In this document: piece after piece, positions 34,960-44,221 of the stretch | How the letters are laid out: each line of letters begins with the position of its first letter | Numbering within the stretch: position 1 is the first letter of the stretch | Origin: Micavibrio sp964400125 | GTDB lineage: Bacteria; Pseudomonadota; Alphaproteobacteria; Micavibrionales; Micavibrionaceae | Direction: 5' to 3' | Assembly: GCA_964400125.1 (NCBI GenBank) | Contig: CAYNSR010000013.1 | Coordinates: forward strand, 8,097-72,096 | DNA: 64,000 nucleotides | Notes under the pieces: generated by a model | Databases searched by the model: none | Told to the model about the DNA's origin: nothing | Seen by the model: the letters and a program-made list of their open reading frames with translations, nothing else | Translations under genes and position numbers: made by a program

Positions 34960-35664
34960 ATGAAAACTTATCCTGTGACTCTGGGCATTGCGCGTTCCGC
35001 TAATGCCCAGAGTTCATCTCCGAGCCCGGACAAAGGCGGATCCGGCCTGACGGCGGAGCTCAGGGCGCGTGTTTTTGAGCGGGATCAGAATACATGTGCC
35101 TGTTGCGGGTTCCAGTCGACGAAATATCAGGATGTCCTGTTCAAAAACGGGACGGTGACCGATATACGGATGGAAAACATGTCCACCGTATGTATCTTTT
35201 GTCATCAGTGCTTCAATCTGGACCAGATCAACACGATGCGTTCCGGCGTTCTTATCTGGCTTCCGGAAATTGACCAGGCGGCATTGCATCATCTCGCCCG
35301 CGCGATCTATGTCGCCCGCATTTCTCAGGGGCCGGTGGCTAATGCAGCGCGGCAGGCGCTGGATGTTCTGTTGCATCGGCGCGAAGAGGCGCGGCGGCGT
35401 CTGGGCACGGACGATCCGTTCATTCTGGCGACGGTGATGCGCGATTATCTGACCAGCCGTCATTACAGTCTGCGCGGGTCAAAGCTCGACGGCGTTCGCC
35501 TGTTTCCGCTGGATCGTCGCATTATCCGCGAGGCGGATCTCGAATTTAACCAGTTCCCCCAGATACTGGCCTTCTGGAGGTCGAAGGACGGACCGTTTGG
35601 CGGGCGTCTTCCCGCGCAGTGGGTTGATTTCCTGCTGGATGTGCGTGAGCAGCAGGCGGCCTGA
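34960..35664 (+). CDS. dotN: DotN/IcmJ, zinc-finger coupling-complex protein
   Basis: The 234-residue cytoplasmic protein matches IcmJ/DotN/TraT. It has an HNH-like zinc site formed by CACCGFQS near residues 46-53 and CIFCHQCFN near 79-87, and the family segments VFERDQNTCACCGF and SGVLIWLPEIDQ. In Legionella DotN belongs to the type IV coupling complex with DotL and DotM; those partners are not present in this window. The gene lies between dotP and dotO, the conserved order. Confidence 0.92.
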   Translation: MKTYPVTLGIARSANAQSSSPSPDKGGSGLTAELRARVFERDQNTCACCGFQSTKYQDVLFKNGTVTDIRMENMSTVCIFCHQCFNLDQINTMRSGVLIWLPEIDQAALHHLARAIYVARISQGPVANAARQALDVLLHRREEARRRLGTDDPFILATVMRDYLTSRHYSLRGSKLDGVRLFPLDRRIIREADLEFNQFPQILAFWRSKDGPFGGRLPAQWVDFLLDVREQQAA

Positions 35665-35775
35665 TCCGGCGCACGCAGCCGGGTGTCTTTCATTTCCGGG
35701 TTTTCACGATATTCGCTTTTGCATCGTCGAGAAAACCGGATATAATCTCCTTTGTTATCATTTTGGCGGCATTTC

Positions 35776-38700
35776 ATGTCTTACCTCCTCAAAACGCTTG
35801 TTCCTTTTCAAAGGGCGCTTCGCAAATCGGTAGAGGCCTTTATCCGTCTGGAAACGGCGGATGACGAACGTACGCTGGTGGCCGAGGATGGCTCTCTTCT
35901 CACGCTGGTGCGTGTCGATGGCAGTCGGCAGATGATCGGGGAAAAGGAATACGCGCAAATTATCGAATCGGCGACGATCAAGATCGGCAGCCGATTTGAC
36001 CGGCCCGGCCACGCCATGCAGGTTTTTTTCGTGCGCGACCCGGAGAGGATGGGGTATCACCTCAAAAGGATGATCCGCCCGAGCCGCATGACCGCGCAGG
36101 CTTCCGGGCTGGATCTGGATGATTTGTTCGAAGAGCGCGTGCGTCACCTGTCGAAATATCTTTCGCACGAGGAATGTTATTTTGTGCTGTGGACGCGGCC
36201 ATCCATCCTGACCAAAAGCGAAATACAACGGGCCGCCAAAGAGGTCAGGGAAAGAAAATGGCTGCCTGCGGGGTTTGCGCAAAATCCTCTCGCCGCGCTT
36301 GATGCCTTGCGGAACCGCCACAGGAGCTTTATTTCATCCATTCTCGGCAGCATGTCCGAAATGGGCCTGAAGGCTGAAGCGATCGAGGTGCATGACGCGC
36401 TGCGCGTCATTCGCGACAATATGTATCCCTCCCGCGCAAATGAAAAATGGCGTGCCTGCCTGCCCGCCGATCCCATTCCGCCGCGTGCGCCGCAGAGCGC
36501 TTCCGACATGTCTGATATTCTGTGGCCGCCGTTGCGCCAGCAGCTTTGTGTCGGGGACGCAAAAGTTTTGTCTGGCACGATCGTACAGATCGGCGATCTG
36601 ATCTGGGCCGGAGCGGATATGACGCTGGGGCCGATGGATGCGAGTCCGTTTCCGATGCTGCTCAACCGTCTTTTCGAGGCGAATGTGCCTTACCGGGTTT
36701 CCTTCCTGATCGAAGGTGGCGGGGCCCAGGCGATGGCGTTCCGCACCTTTGTTGCCAGCGTCTTTGCCGTGACCAATGCGTTGAACAAGCAGATCAAGTT
36801 TTCTCTGGAGGCGCTGGAGCAGCTCTCCCGCCGGGAGCCTGTGGTCAGGCTGAGGATTTCCTTTGCGACCTGGGCACCGAAAGGCGATATGAGACTACTC
36901 GAGACCCGCCTGTCGACGCTGGTGCAGTCCGTGGAGTCCTGGGGTTATTGTCAGGTCAGCGAATTTTCCGGCGATCCGCTGGAAAGCGTCATGTCGTCGG
37001 CCCTTGGCATTCATTGCGCCGGGACCGCGCCCACAGCCGTTGCGCCGATGTATGAGGCGATGAAGCTTTTGCCGTGGCAGCGCCCGTCCAGCCCGTTCGA
37101 ATACGGTGCCATGCTGTTCCGGACCCCGGACGGAAAAGTGTGGCCCTATCAGACGGGCTCGAATCTGACCACGACCTGGTTTGACCTGATTTTCGCGCAG
37201 CCGGGGGCGGGTAAATCCGTTTTGATCAACACCTTGAATCTGGGCACGGTTCTGACGCCGGGATTAAGCCGGCTGCCTTTTATCGCGGTGGTCGATATCG
37301 GGCCGTCCTCTTCGGGGCTGATTTCCCTGATCAAGGAGGCTCTGCCTGCGAGCCGGCAGCATGAAGCCGGGTATTACCGTCTGCAAATGGCGCACCAGTA
37401 CGCGATCAATCCCTTCGATACGCAGTTGGGCTGCCGCTTCCCCTTGCTGGATGAGCGCAGCTATCTGGTGGAGCTGATGACGCTTCTGTCTACGCCGCCG
37501 GGGCATGACAAGCCCTATGACGGTATCCAGCAGCTTTGCGGGCTGGTTGTTGATGAAATGTTCCGCTGGCGCGACGATACATCGGCGAATGCCGAGCCGC
37601 GACCTTATCTGGCGCGTCTTGACGCTGAGGTTGACGAGGCGTTGCAGAAATTCAATGTACATTTGCCCAGCGATCCGTATTGGTGGGACGTGGTCGACAA
37701 GATGTTTGATCTCGGCCAGTACCATGTCGCCGGACTGGCCCAGCGCCACGCCGTGCCGACACTGGGCGATTCCATCACCGCGTCCCGCCGCCCGCAAATT
37801 CGCAGCCTGCTGGAAGAAACATCCATCGGGTTCAGTACGGAAACCGTAATCAGCGCCTTCGAACGGATGATTACATCGGCCATCCGTGAATACCCTATTT
37901 TGTCATCGGTGACCCAGTTCGATATCAGTTCGACCCGGATCTGTTCGCTTGATCTGATGGATGTGGCCCCGCAGGGAGATGAATCGGCAAACAGGCAAAC
38001 GGCGATCATGTATATGTTGGCCCGGCATGTTCTGGTGCGCAGCTGGTGGATGGGGCAGGAATCGCTGCAATTCGTGCCCGAAAAATTCCGTCTCTGGCAC
38101 GAACAGAAATTGCAGGATATGGCGGAAACGCCGAAGCGGCTTTGCTATGACGAATTCCACCGGACGTCCGGATCGTCTGCGGTCCGCGGGCAGGTCATCC
38201 GGGATGTGCGCGAGGGCCGAAAGCGCGGCGTTCAAATTGTTTTAGCATCTCAGTTGCTGGACGACTTCGATCAGGACATGATCGATCTGGCCACTGGTGT
38301 ATGGGTTTTAGGGACGGCGATTTCCGACGCCGCCGTTGAGGAAACCGTCCAGAGATTCGGTCTGACAGAAACAGCCAAAAACGTCATTCGTTTCAAACTG
38401 ACAGGTCCGAAATCGACCGGGGCTCCGGCGCTTTTCGTCCTCGGGACGACGGAAGGGCGTTACGAACAGCATCTCATCAATACGCTGGGTCCGATCGAGC
38501 TTTGGGCGATGTCGACTTCGGTCGAGGATGTCGCCATTCGCAACCGCCTGTATACCCGGATCGGGGCGGGACGGGCGCGGCAGGTTCTGGCGGTCACTTT
38601 CCCGGGCGGCAGCGCCCGCACCGAGATCAAGCGCCGTGTCATGATGCGCAGTGAAAAAGGCGGCGCGGAAGGCAAGTCGGCTCTGATTTCGGCTGTTGTT

Positions 38701-38778
38701 GCAGAAATTGTCGATGAGCTGGCCGAAATCGTCCAGAAAAAACCCCTCGGCAGCGACGATATAAAGGCGGCTTCATGA
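35776..38778 (+). CDS. dotO: DotO/IcmB, VirB4-like secretion ATPase
   Basis: The 1000-residue protein is the large hexameric ATPase DotO/IcmB/TraU of the VirB4 class. The N-terminal half carries the IcmB signature around RLETADDERTLVAEDGSLLT near residue 23. The C-terminal motor has Walker A AQPGAGKSVLIN near 474-485 and Walker B-like RLCYDEFHRTSGS near 787, plus QIVLASQLLDDFD near 816. It docks DotB at the inner membrane. ATG 35776 is preferred over 35752 because it gives the family N terminus MSYLLKTLVPFQ. It overlaps the next gene by 4 bases. Confidence 0.94.
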   Translation: MSYLLKTLVPFQRALRKSVEAFIRLETADDERTLVAEDGSLLTLVRVDGSRQMIGEKEYAQIIESATIKIGSRFDRPGHAMQVFFVRDPERMGYHLKRMIRPSRMTAQASGLDLDDLFEERVRHLSKYLSHEECYFVLWTRPSILTKSEIQRAAKEVRERKWLPAGFAQNPLAALDALRNRHRSFISSILGSMSEMGLKAEAIEVHDALRVIRDNMYPSRANEKWRACLPADPIPPRAPQSASDMSDILWPPLRQQLCVGDAKVLSGTIVQIGDLIWAGADMTLGPMDASPFPMLLNRLFEANVPYRVSFLIEGGGAQAMAFRTFVASVFAVTNALNKQIKFSLEALEQLSRREPVVRLRISFATWAPKGDMRLLETRLSTLVQSVESWGYCQVSEFSGDPLESVMSSALGIHCAGTAPTAVAPMYEAMKLLPWQRPSSPFEYGAMLFRTPDGKVWPYQTGSNLTTTWFDLIFAQPGAGKSVLINTLNLGTVLTPGLSRLPFIAVVDIGPSSSGLISLIKEALPASRQHEAGYYRLQMAHQYAINPFDTQLGCRFPLLDERSYLVELMTLLSTPPGHDKPYDGIQQLCGLVVDEMFRWRDDTSANAEPRPYLARLDAEVDEALQKFNVHLPSDPYWWDVVDKMFDLGQYHVAGLAQRHAVPTLGDSITASRRPQIRSLLEETSIGFSTETVISAFERMITSAIREYPILSSVTQFDISSTRICSLDLMDVAPQGDESANRQTAIMYMLARHVLVRSWWMGQESLQFVPEKFRLWHEQKLQDMAETPKRLCYDEFHRTSGSSAVRGQVIRDVREGRKRGVQIVLASQLLDDFDQDMIDLATGVWVLGTAISDAAVEETVQRFGLTETAKNVIRFKLTGPKSTGAPALFVLGTTEGRYEQHLINTLGPIELWAMSTSVEDVAIRNRLYTRIGAGRARQVLAVTFPGGSARTEIKRRVMMRSEKGGAEGKSALISAVVAEIVDELAEIVQKKPLGSDDIKAAS

Positions 38779-39278
38779 AAACTGCGGCCAGACCACAAAC
38801 GGACGGAACCGGATCTGTAAAAAATAAAAAGAAAAAAAAGAAAAAATATACCCGGCTCTACATACTGGTTTTCGCCGTCCTGTTTTCCTTGTTCCTTGCC
38901 TGGGGGTTCGCGCCGGTGCAGGGGTCGATCCAGTACGGGATATGCAAGGTTTTTATCGAAAAACAGGTGTCGTATCCGTTATATATGGATATTATTTCCG
39001 TTCTCGAACGACCCAGCGATGTGCGGATCGACTATACGGTCGTGAATGAATTTGGCGACACGCTTTTCAACAGCATGACATGTGTGTTCCGCCCCGATCC
39101 GGTCACCGGAATTGCCCTAAGTGGGGTGTTGCTCAATCGCCAGAAGCTGGATCAGCAGGAAATCGCAACATTCAACGCAACAATCCCTGTGATTATCGCC
39201 AATCCTCCGGATCTGGCGCTGCCTTCGGCGATGTCCGGGTCGTTGACCGGTTTATGGCGTCCGCCGCGCTATCAATAG
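38775..39278 (+). CDS. Single-pass membrane protein coupled to dotO
   Basis: This unrecognised 167-residue protein has a strongly basic N terminus (a run of lysines near residues 18-24), one transmembrane helix (LYILVFAVLFSLFLAWGFA, about 28-46) and a beta-rich periplasmic domain. The N-in, C-out topology is clear. Its ATG overlaps the dotO stop (ATGA), so it is translated with the ATPase and is probably a secretion-system component. The lysine codons form long A-runs around 38820-38845 that could cause slippage. Confidence 0.65.
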   Translation: MKTAARPQTDGTGSVKNKKKKKKKYTRLYILVFAVLFSLFLAWGFAPVQGSIQYGICKVFIEKQVSYPLYMDIISVLERPSDVRIDYTVVNEFGDTLFNSMTCVFRPDPVTGIALSGVLLNRQKLDQQEIATFNATIPVIIANPPDLALPSAMSGSLTGLWRPPRYQ

Positions 39279-39386
39279 GGTTAACGCTCTGAAAACAAAA
39301 GATAGTTATCGTGAAAAAAGTTAAAGCTTTCTTAAGCGTTTTCACATAAAATGGGGAAACATTTCCATGAGGCGGGGCGAAGTGTC

Positions 39387-39749
39387 ATGAGTGCGGTTCT
39401 TTATTACGATGGCAACCAGCAAAATGCGGAGTCTCCCGTGTTGCCGTCCCTGTGCACGACGATGCAGGCCGACCTTGTTGTCAGTCCCGAGGGCAATGTC
39501 TGGATCGTGCATGACCGTCCCTTTCCGCTCGGCCTGATCTGGGCGGAATATGATGTGGATACGGCGGCGCTTTATCTGGTGGCCCGCGATGGCCGGATCA
39601 TCGATTTCGGGATGAAGATTTTCCCTGAAACGCGCAAATATCTGCGCAAGGCGCGGCAACTGGTCACGATGCGCATGACAAACGGCAAACTGGATGATTC
39701 CTATACATTGCCGCTGCTGGTGCGCGAAACCGGGCATTATAACGGATAA
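39387..39749 (+). CDS. Hypothetical protein, 120 aa, downstream of the dot operon
   Basis: This unrecognised small soluble protein starts at ATG 39387, with GGGGCGAAG as ribosome-binding site; ATG 39351 would add 12 residues. It is predominantly beta in the first half, with CTTMQADLVVSPEGNVWIVH near residues 23-42, and has a basic helix, ETRKYLRKARQL. A 108-bp AT-rich gap upstream suggests its own promoter. It is 23 bases from the next gene, probably co-transcribed. A link to the Dot/Icm system is by position only. Confidence 0.6.
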   Translation: MSAVLYYDGNQQNAESPVLPSLCTTMQADLVVSPEGNVWIVHDRPFPLGLIWAEYDVDTAALYLVARDGRIIDFGMKIFPETRKYLRKARQLVTMRMTNGKLDDSYTLPLLVRETGHYNG

Positions 39750-39772
39750 CAAAAAAGAAGAAGGTGTGAGAT

Positions 39773-41068
39773 ATGGCGATGGACCCGGAAAGACAGAAGC
39801 AGCTCAATAATCTACGCTCGGTGGCGCCCCATGTGGCGACGCTTGCGGAAAAATTCGTGGAAAAGGAAGGCCAAAATCCGGCGCTTGATTCCGCCGGGCG
39901 GAAATTTACCGAACTGGCAACTCCCACAGCCCTTCTTTCCATCTGGCAGATCAATAACCAGCTTGATAACCCGCAGACTCTCGCGCAGGTAACCGAGTTG
40001 ATCGAACGCGATCCTGCAAAATTTGAAAAAGTGCTGCCGCAGATTTTTGATAAACCGGAAACGACTGCCGCGCTGGTTCAGCAACAACTTGCCGCAGTGC
40101 CCGGTTCTTCCATGGCGGCAGCCTCCGGGCGTGTGACGCCGACGGCACAAGCCGCACCTGTCCAACAAACGCCTGTTCTGGCGGGTGGAACGGCAAAACC
40201 GACGCAGGCCGCCGCTCCTGCTGCGACCACTCCGGCTCCTGCGGCCCCCGCGGCGCCCAATCCCGCCCTTGCTGCAGCAGATGCCGCGCTGAGCGCGGTC
40301 GTTCCGTCCGCGGAGGCGGCGGCACCCAAATCCGATGTCACTCCCATGGCCGCTTTTCTTGGTTTCCTCGAGGCGCAGGATCAGAAAACACCGGGGGTTA
40401 AGGGGGATTTCACCACCTTTATAGGCAAGGTTGAAGGTAACGAGATCGAAGGCGTCTCCAATGCCTATCGCGCTGTTCTGGCTGGCCAAAGCACCCCGGA
40501 GGAGCAGACCAAGGCTTTTGATGACTTGAAAAAAGAGGTGGAAGCCGACCCGCAGTTTTTTGCCAAGATCAACAGAACTATGGATCAGCATCCGGGCCTT
40601 TTGAATGGACTTGGAAACGACATCATGAATATTGGCGGCGGCGGCAAGGGTGCACTGAAGGCGATTGTCGGTGTCAGTCAGGTTGCTCAAAGCAGTTTCT
40701 TGCAACAAGGCCCTTTCGCGTCGCTAGGGCAGATGCTGCTCCAGTTTCTGGGCGATTTTTTTGCCAAGGGCGGTTTGTCCAACCTTGTCAATGGTCTTCT
40801 CGGGAAAGTTGGGGTCGATTTCGCCTTGGGCACGAACGGCAAGGATTTGCAGGTTCAGTCGAACAGTGGCGGTAAGATGGCCCGTCAGGCCCTGAACGAG
40901 ACGGATTCCAAACCCGCCAGCGTCACGGTACAGACACCAGACGGCAGCAAGCAAGCCCAGACTGGCGAGCAATTCACTTCTGCCCCGACTCCGTCGGAAG
41001 CCGAGCGGAAATCCGCCGCCGTGTTGCAGCAACAACTGGGCATGACTGGCCCCGCTGTCACGACGTAA
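39773..41068 (+). CDS. Large Ala/Pro-rich hypothetical protein, possible T4SS-linked
   Basis: The 431-residue protein has two helical modules joined by a very Ala/Pro/Thr-rich linker (about residues 115-190). The modules carry a similar short motif, ERDPAKFEKVLPQIFDKPET near 83-102 and EADPQFFAKINRTMDQHPGL near 258-277, suggesting an internal repeat. A Gly-rich segment follows, then a hydrophobic stretch (SLGQMLLQFLGDFF, about 320-335) and a polar tail. There is no signal peptide. It could be a translocated substrate or a structural accessory; neither is established. It converges on the EF-hand gene with 2 bases between the two stop codons. Confidence 0.6.
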   Translation: MAMDPERQKQLNNLRSVAPHVATLAEKFVEKEGQNPALDSAGRKFTELATPTALLSIWQINNQLDNPQTLAQVTELIERDPAKFEKVLPQIFDKPETTAALVQQQLAAVPGSSMAAASGRVTPTAQAAPVQQTPVLAGGTAKPTQAAAPAATTPAPAAPAAPNPALAAADAALSAVVPSAEAAAPKSDVTPMAAFLGFLEAQDQKTPGVKGDFTTFIGKVEGNEIEGVSNAYRAVLAGQSTPEEQTKAFDDLKKEVEADPQFFAKINRTMDQHPGLLNGLGNDIMNIGGGGKGALKAIVGVSQVAQSSFLQQGPFASLGQMLLQFLGDFFAKGGLSNLVNGLLGKVGVDFALGTNGKDLQVQSNSGGKMARQALNETDSKPASVTVQTPDGSKQAQTGEQFTSAPTPSEAERKSAAVLQQQLGMTGPAVTT

Positions 41069-41070
41069 CT

Positions 41071-42138
41071 TTATCCGCCGCAACCGCAGCCGCTGCTGCC
41101 CGGGGGGCCGAGGCCCTGTCCGGGGGCGGGTGTTTCAAGAATGATGACCCCGGTATAGACGGGTGCCTTTCCGCCCGGCGCATTTGCGGTGCAGGTTTTT
41201 TCTGCGTCGGAAAGCGGCAGGAAGCCGAGCGCGAAGCGCACGCTGCGCAGTTTTTGCAGCAAGGTTTCATGCAGGCGGTAAGAGAGTGGATTGGCAATCA
41301 CGCGGCGAATTTCCCCCATGTCGAGCGCGGCATCCCCGTCCGTATCGCCAAGGCGAAGGAGATCGCCGGCAAAGCGCGGCGCAAAGGCCGCGCCAGAATC
41401 GTCTTCCACGGGGGTTTGCGCCGTGACGCGGCATCCGGCGGCCATGCCGATTTCGAGAAAGACAGCCTGTTTGTAAAGCCGCACCAGCTCCGCCGTGTCC
41501 AGTTTTTCGTTGTTGTCGTGATCGACCGCCGCGAACAGGGCCGCATGGCAGGCTGAGGCTTTGGCGAATCGATCCGGATCGATTCCGGTGCAGGGTTCCT
41601 TCACCCGGTCGAGAACGAAAGGCAGGTTGACTTCGTCTTGCGTGACGACCAGCGTTTCGGTGAAGAGTTTGGCGCAGCGCGTATGTTCATCACTCATGCG
41701 TTCGATCGTGCTGTCCCACGCGGTATGAAGGGGCTGTTGCGGGTGGACGAAAGACATGAGGTGATGGATCAGCCCGTCATTGGTCATTTTGAACAGATAC
41801 CCGCCACCATCATGCGTCAGGTAGAAAAACAGCCGTTCGTCGTCATAGGTTTCATCCCGCCACCGGGCAATGGCGCTCAGGGTATGCTTGCCATGTTCCA
41901 CATGAAGTTTGTAATAGCGCGACAGCACCAGAACGGATTGCGCATTTGTGCAATCCGGGGCCGACCAGATTCCCTGCGGGGCATCGGGAAACGGGCCGGA
42001 AGGGGCTGGTTCCTGGGCCAGAAAGGGCGGGATATTGGGCGTGATCGTGGGTTTGGACCCGTCTTGCGCCCACCCGGTGGCGGGGAGGAGGAGGGCTAGA
42101 AAACATAGACAAAACCGCAAATATTTTACGACCCTCAT
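41071..42138 (-). CDS. Exported EF-hand protein
   Basis: The 355-residue protein has a signal peptide (FCLCFLALLLPATGWA) and is likely periplasmic. Two EF-hand-type calcium loops are visible: DHDNNEKLDTAE near residue 207 and DTDGDAALDMGE near 264, the spacing expected of a paired EF-hand. Ten or so cysteines are spread through the mature chain, and it ends in GSSGCGCGG. Its ATG overlaps the stop of the upstream hydroxylase gene as ATGA, so the two are co-expressed. I do not recognise a named family. Confidence 0.72.
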   Translation of the reverse strand: MRVVKYLRFCLCFLALLLPATGWAQDGSKPTITPNIPPFLAQEPAPSGPFPDAPQGIWSAPDCTNAQSVLVLSRYYKLHVEHGKHTLSAIARWRDETYDDERLFFYLTHDGGGYLFKMTNDGLIHHLMSFVHPQQPLHTAWDSTIERMSDEHTRCAKLFTETLVVTQDEVNLPFVLDRVKEPCTGIDPDRFAKASACHAALFAAVDHDNNEKLDTAELVRLYKQAVFLEIGMAAGCRVTAQTPVEDDSGAAFAPRFAGDLLRLGDTDGDAALDMGEIRRVIANPLSYRLHETLLQKLRSVRFALGFLPLSDAEKTCTANAPGGKAPVYTGVIILETPAPGQGLGPPGSSGCGCGG

Positions 42139-43379
42139 GCCTTTTTCCCCATGGCCTGATGCATAAAGAAGGTCTTGACCGGTTTCATGCGCGATACCAT
42201 CCGCAAACCGGCCCGGCGCACCAGCGCCACGCCCGGCAGGTCGGTGGAAAACAGGCGGTTCAGGATGTCCGTGGCCCCGGCCATGGCCATGTTGTCGATG
42301 CGGCGGCGGCGTTCATAGCGGTCCAGGACCGTGGTGCTGCCGTAATCTTCGCCCTGTTCGCGGGCGGAGATGAAGATATGGGCCAGCGCATCGATATCGC
42401 GGAAACCAAGATTGAGCCCCTGCCCGGCGATGGGGTGGATGCCGTGCGCGGCATCGGCCACCAGCGCCACACGCGGGGCGCTGTAGGCATAGGCATGCTG
42501 GAGCGATAACGGATAGCTGAAGCGCCGCCCGATCTGGCGGACGCGCCCGTAATTGCCGGGGAAACGTGCCGTCAGTGCCGCATCGAAACTGTCCTGCCCG
42601 GCATGGATAGCCGAACGCGACACGGGGGCATCTTCCGTCCACACGACGGAGGAACGGTACGCACCGTCCGGCCCGTCGGTCATCGGCAAAATGGCGAAGG
42701 GCCCCTGCGCCCGGAAATGTTCGACCGCGACGAAATGATGCGGGTGTTCATGGGTGACGGTGCAAACAATGGCGCGCTGGTGGTAGGACCAGTTGCGCGT
42801 GCCGATCCCGGCCCAGTCGCGCACCATGGAATCGCGACCATCCGCCCCGACGATCAGGGGGGCGGACAGGATTGTACCATCGCCAAGGCGCACGCGCACG
42901 GCGTCGTCCCCGCGCACCATCGATTCAATCTGCGCCGGGGCGAAATGGGTGACGGAGGGCAGCGCCGCCATGCGGTCGAACAGGGCCTTGCGCAAGGTGC
43001 GGTTTTCAAGAATCCACCCGAACGATTCGTTATCCACTTCTTCCGCGCCGAAGCGCAGCAATACCGGGGACGCGCCGTCGAGAATGTCGATGGTGCGGAT
43101 GGGGCAGGCGTCCTTTTGCATTCCGGCCCATGCCCCTGCCGTCGCCAGCACCTTGCGCGACCCCCACGATACGGCGGTGGTGCGCCCGTCGAAATCTTCA
43201 TCGAGTTGCGTGACCGGGGGGTCGCGGTCAATGCAGCCGACGCGAAAGCCCTTGCTCCCCAGCAGGGCCGCCAGCGTCCCGCCCGACAGGCCGCCACCGA
43301 TAATCAGGACATCGAAATGCGTCCCGGGGGAGGCGGTTTTTTTGGTGCGGTTTTTTTGACGCGGGGCGGGGCGGGTCAT
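42135..43379 (-). CDS. UbiH/UbiF/VisC-type FAD monooxygenase
   Basis: The 414-residue protein is a flavin hydroxylase of ubiquinone biosynthesis. The dinucleotide motif VLIIGGGLSGG lies near residues 24-34, the DG motif GADGRDSMV near 180, and the second FAD motif VADAAHGIHPIAGQGLNLG near 301-319. Members add hydroxyl groups to the ubiquinone ring; which position this enzyme hydroxylates cannot be read from the sequence. A Lys/Arg-rich N-terminal extension precedes the domain. It is the first gene of a two-gene unit with the EF-hand protein. Confidence 0.92.
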   Translation of the reverse strand: MTRPAPRQKNRTKKTASPGTHFDVLIIGGGLSGGTLAALLGSKGFRVGCIDRDPPVTQLDEDFDGRTTAVSWGSRKVLATAGAWAGMQKDACPIRTIDILDGASPVLLRFGAEEVDNESFGWILENRTLRKALFDRMAALPSVTHFAPAQIESMVRGDDAVRVRLGDGTILSAPLIVGADGRDSMVRDWAGIGTRNWSYHQRAIVCTVTHEHPHHFVAVEHFRAQGPFAILPMTDGPDGAYRSSVVWTEDAPVSRSAIHAGQDSFDAALTARFPGNYGRVRQIGRRFSYPLSLQHAYAYSAPRVALVADAAHGIHPIAGQGLNLGFRDIDALAHIFISAREQGEDYGSTTVLDRYERRRRIDNMAMAGATDILNRLFSTDLPGVALVRRAGLRMVSRMKPVKTFFMHQAMGKKA

Positions 43380-43466
43380 GAGTGGTATTTTCCTTGAAAC
43401 GGCAATAGAACCCAGTACTAACGTAAAAGCGGCGTGCTGTCATGGACCAACATTTGCGAGGCGGGG

Positions 43467-44126
43467 TTATTCCCCCGGCCCGCCGCGATTGCGTTTGACG
43501 GGAAGTTTCCATGTGACGCCAAGGCGTAATTCATGGCTGCCGTCGGGATTTTGCGTAGCGGGACCGCCATTGCTGAAGCCGAGATGGCGGTATCCGCCTG
43601 AGAGGGAGAGATCGTCGTCGATTCTGTAATTCAGGCCGCCCCCGGCTTGCCAGATTCCGGTTGTCTGCGTATGCGTGGCAAGACCGAGGCCATCAATGCC
43701 GCCGCGATAAAAATCATGGCTGGCCAGTCCCGCGCCTATACTCAGGAAGGGCTGGAAGCGGCTGTTGCCGAGATCGATGTCGTAATAGAGATTGACGAGG
43801 GCAAGGCGCGATTGCGTTTCGCCGCCACCTTCATTTCCCTTTGCGCTGTAGGAGATTTCCCCCTCCAGCCGCCATCGCGGCGACAGGCGAAACCCGAGCG
43901 ATCCGGCGAAGGCGGGCGCGGAGTCGGTGTGTTGCGATGCAAGAAAAAATTGCGGCGTGGCCGGGGTCAGATTCAGACCCATAAAACCGCCCTTCAAAAA
44001 CGGCCCCGAAGCCAGCGCCGATCCCGCAGCCCCCGTCAGGAGCAGCGCAAAACCGATTATTGTGTAAAACCGGAACGGAGCCATGTGTTTCTTGCAGGCG
44101 CGCCGGAACCGACGCAGGAAGGACAT
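43467..44126 (-). CDS. Outer-membrane beta-barrel protein (OmpX/OMP_b-brl type)
   Basis: The 219-residue protein has a signal peptide (IGFALLLTGAAGSALASG) and alternating hydrophobic beta strands typical of an eight-stranded barrel, such as SRLALVNLYYDIDL, FQPFLSIGAGLAS and LSLSGGYRHLGFS. It ends with HELRLGVTWKLP, the usual last strand before the C terminus, plus a short tail. Start 44126 is used; ATG 44084 is nearer the signal peptide and equally plausible. No specific function is indicated. Confidence 0.78.
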   Translation of the reverse strand: MSFLRRFRRACKKHMAPFRFYTIIGFALLLTGAAGSALASGPFLKGGFMGLNLTPATPQFFLASQHTDSAPAFAGSLGFRLSPRWRLEGEISYSAKGNEGGGETQSRLALVNLYYDIDLGNSRFQPFLSIGAGLASHDFYRGGIDGLGLATHTQTTGIWQAGGGLNYRIDDDLSLSGGYRHLGFSNGGPATQNPDGSHELRLGVTWKLPVKRNRGGPGE

Positions 44127-44221
44127 GCCCCGATTCTACGCAAAACCGTCCGGCAGGGCAAGCCAACAAAAACCCGGCCTTTCGTGCAGATGCCTGTAAA
44201 ATCAAATTCACTGAGGTTGAT

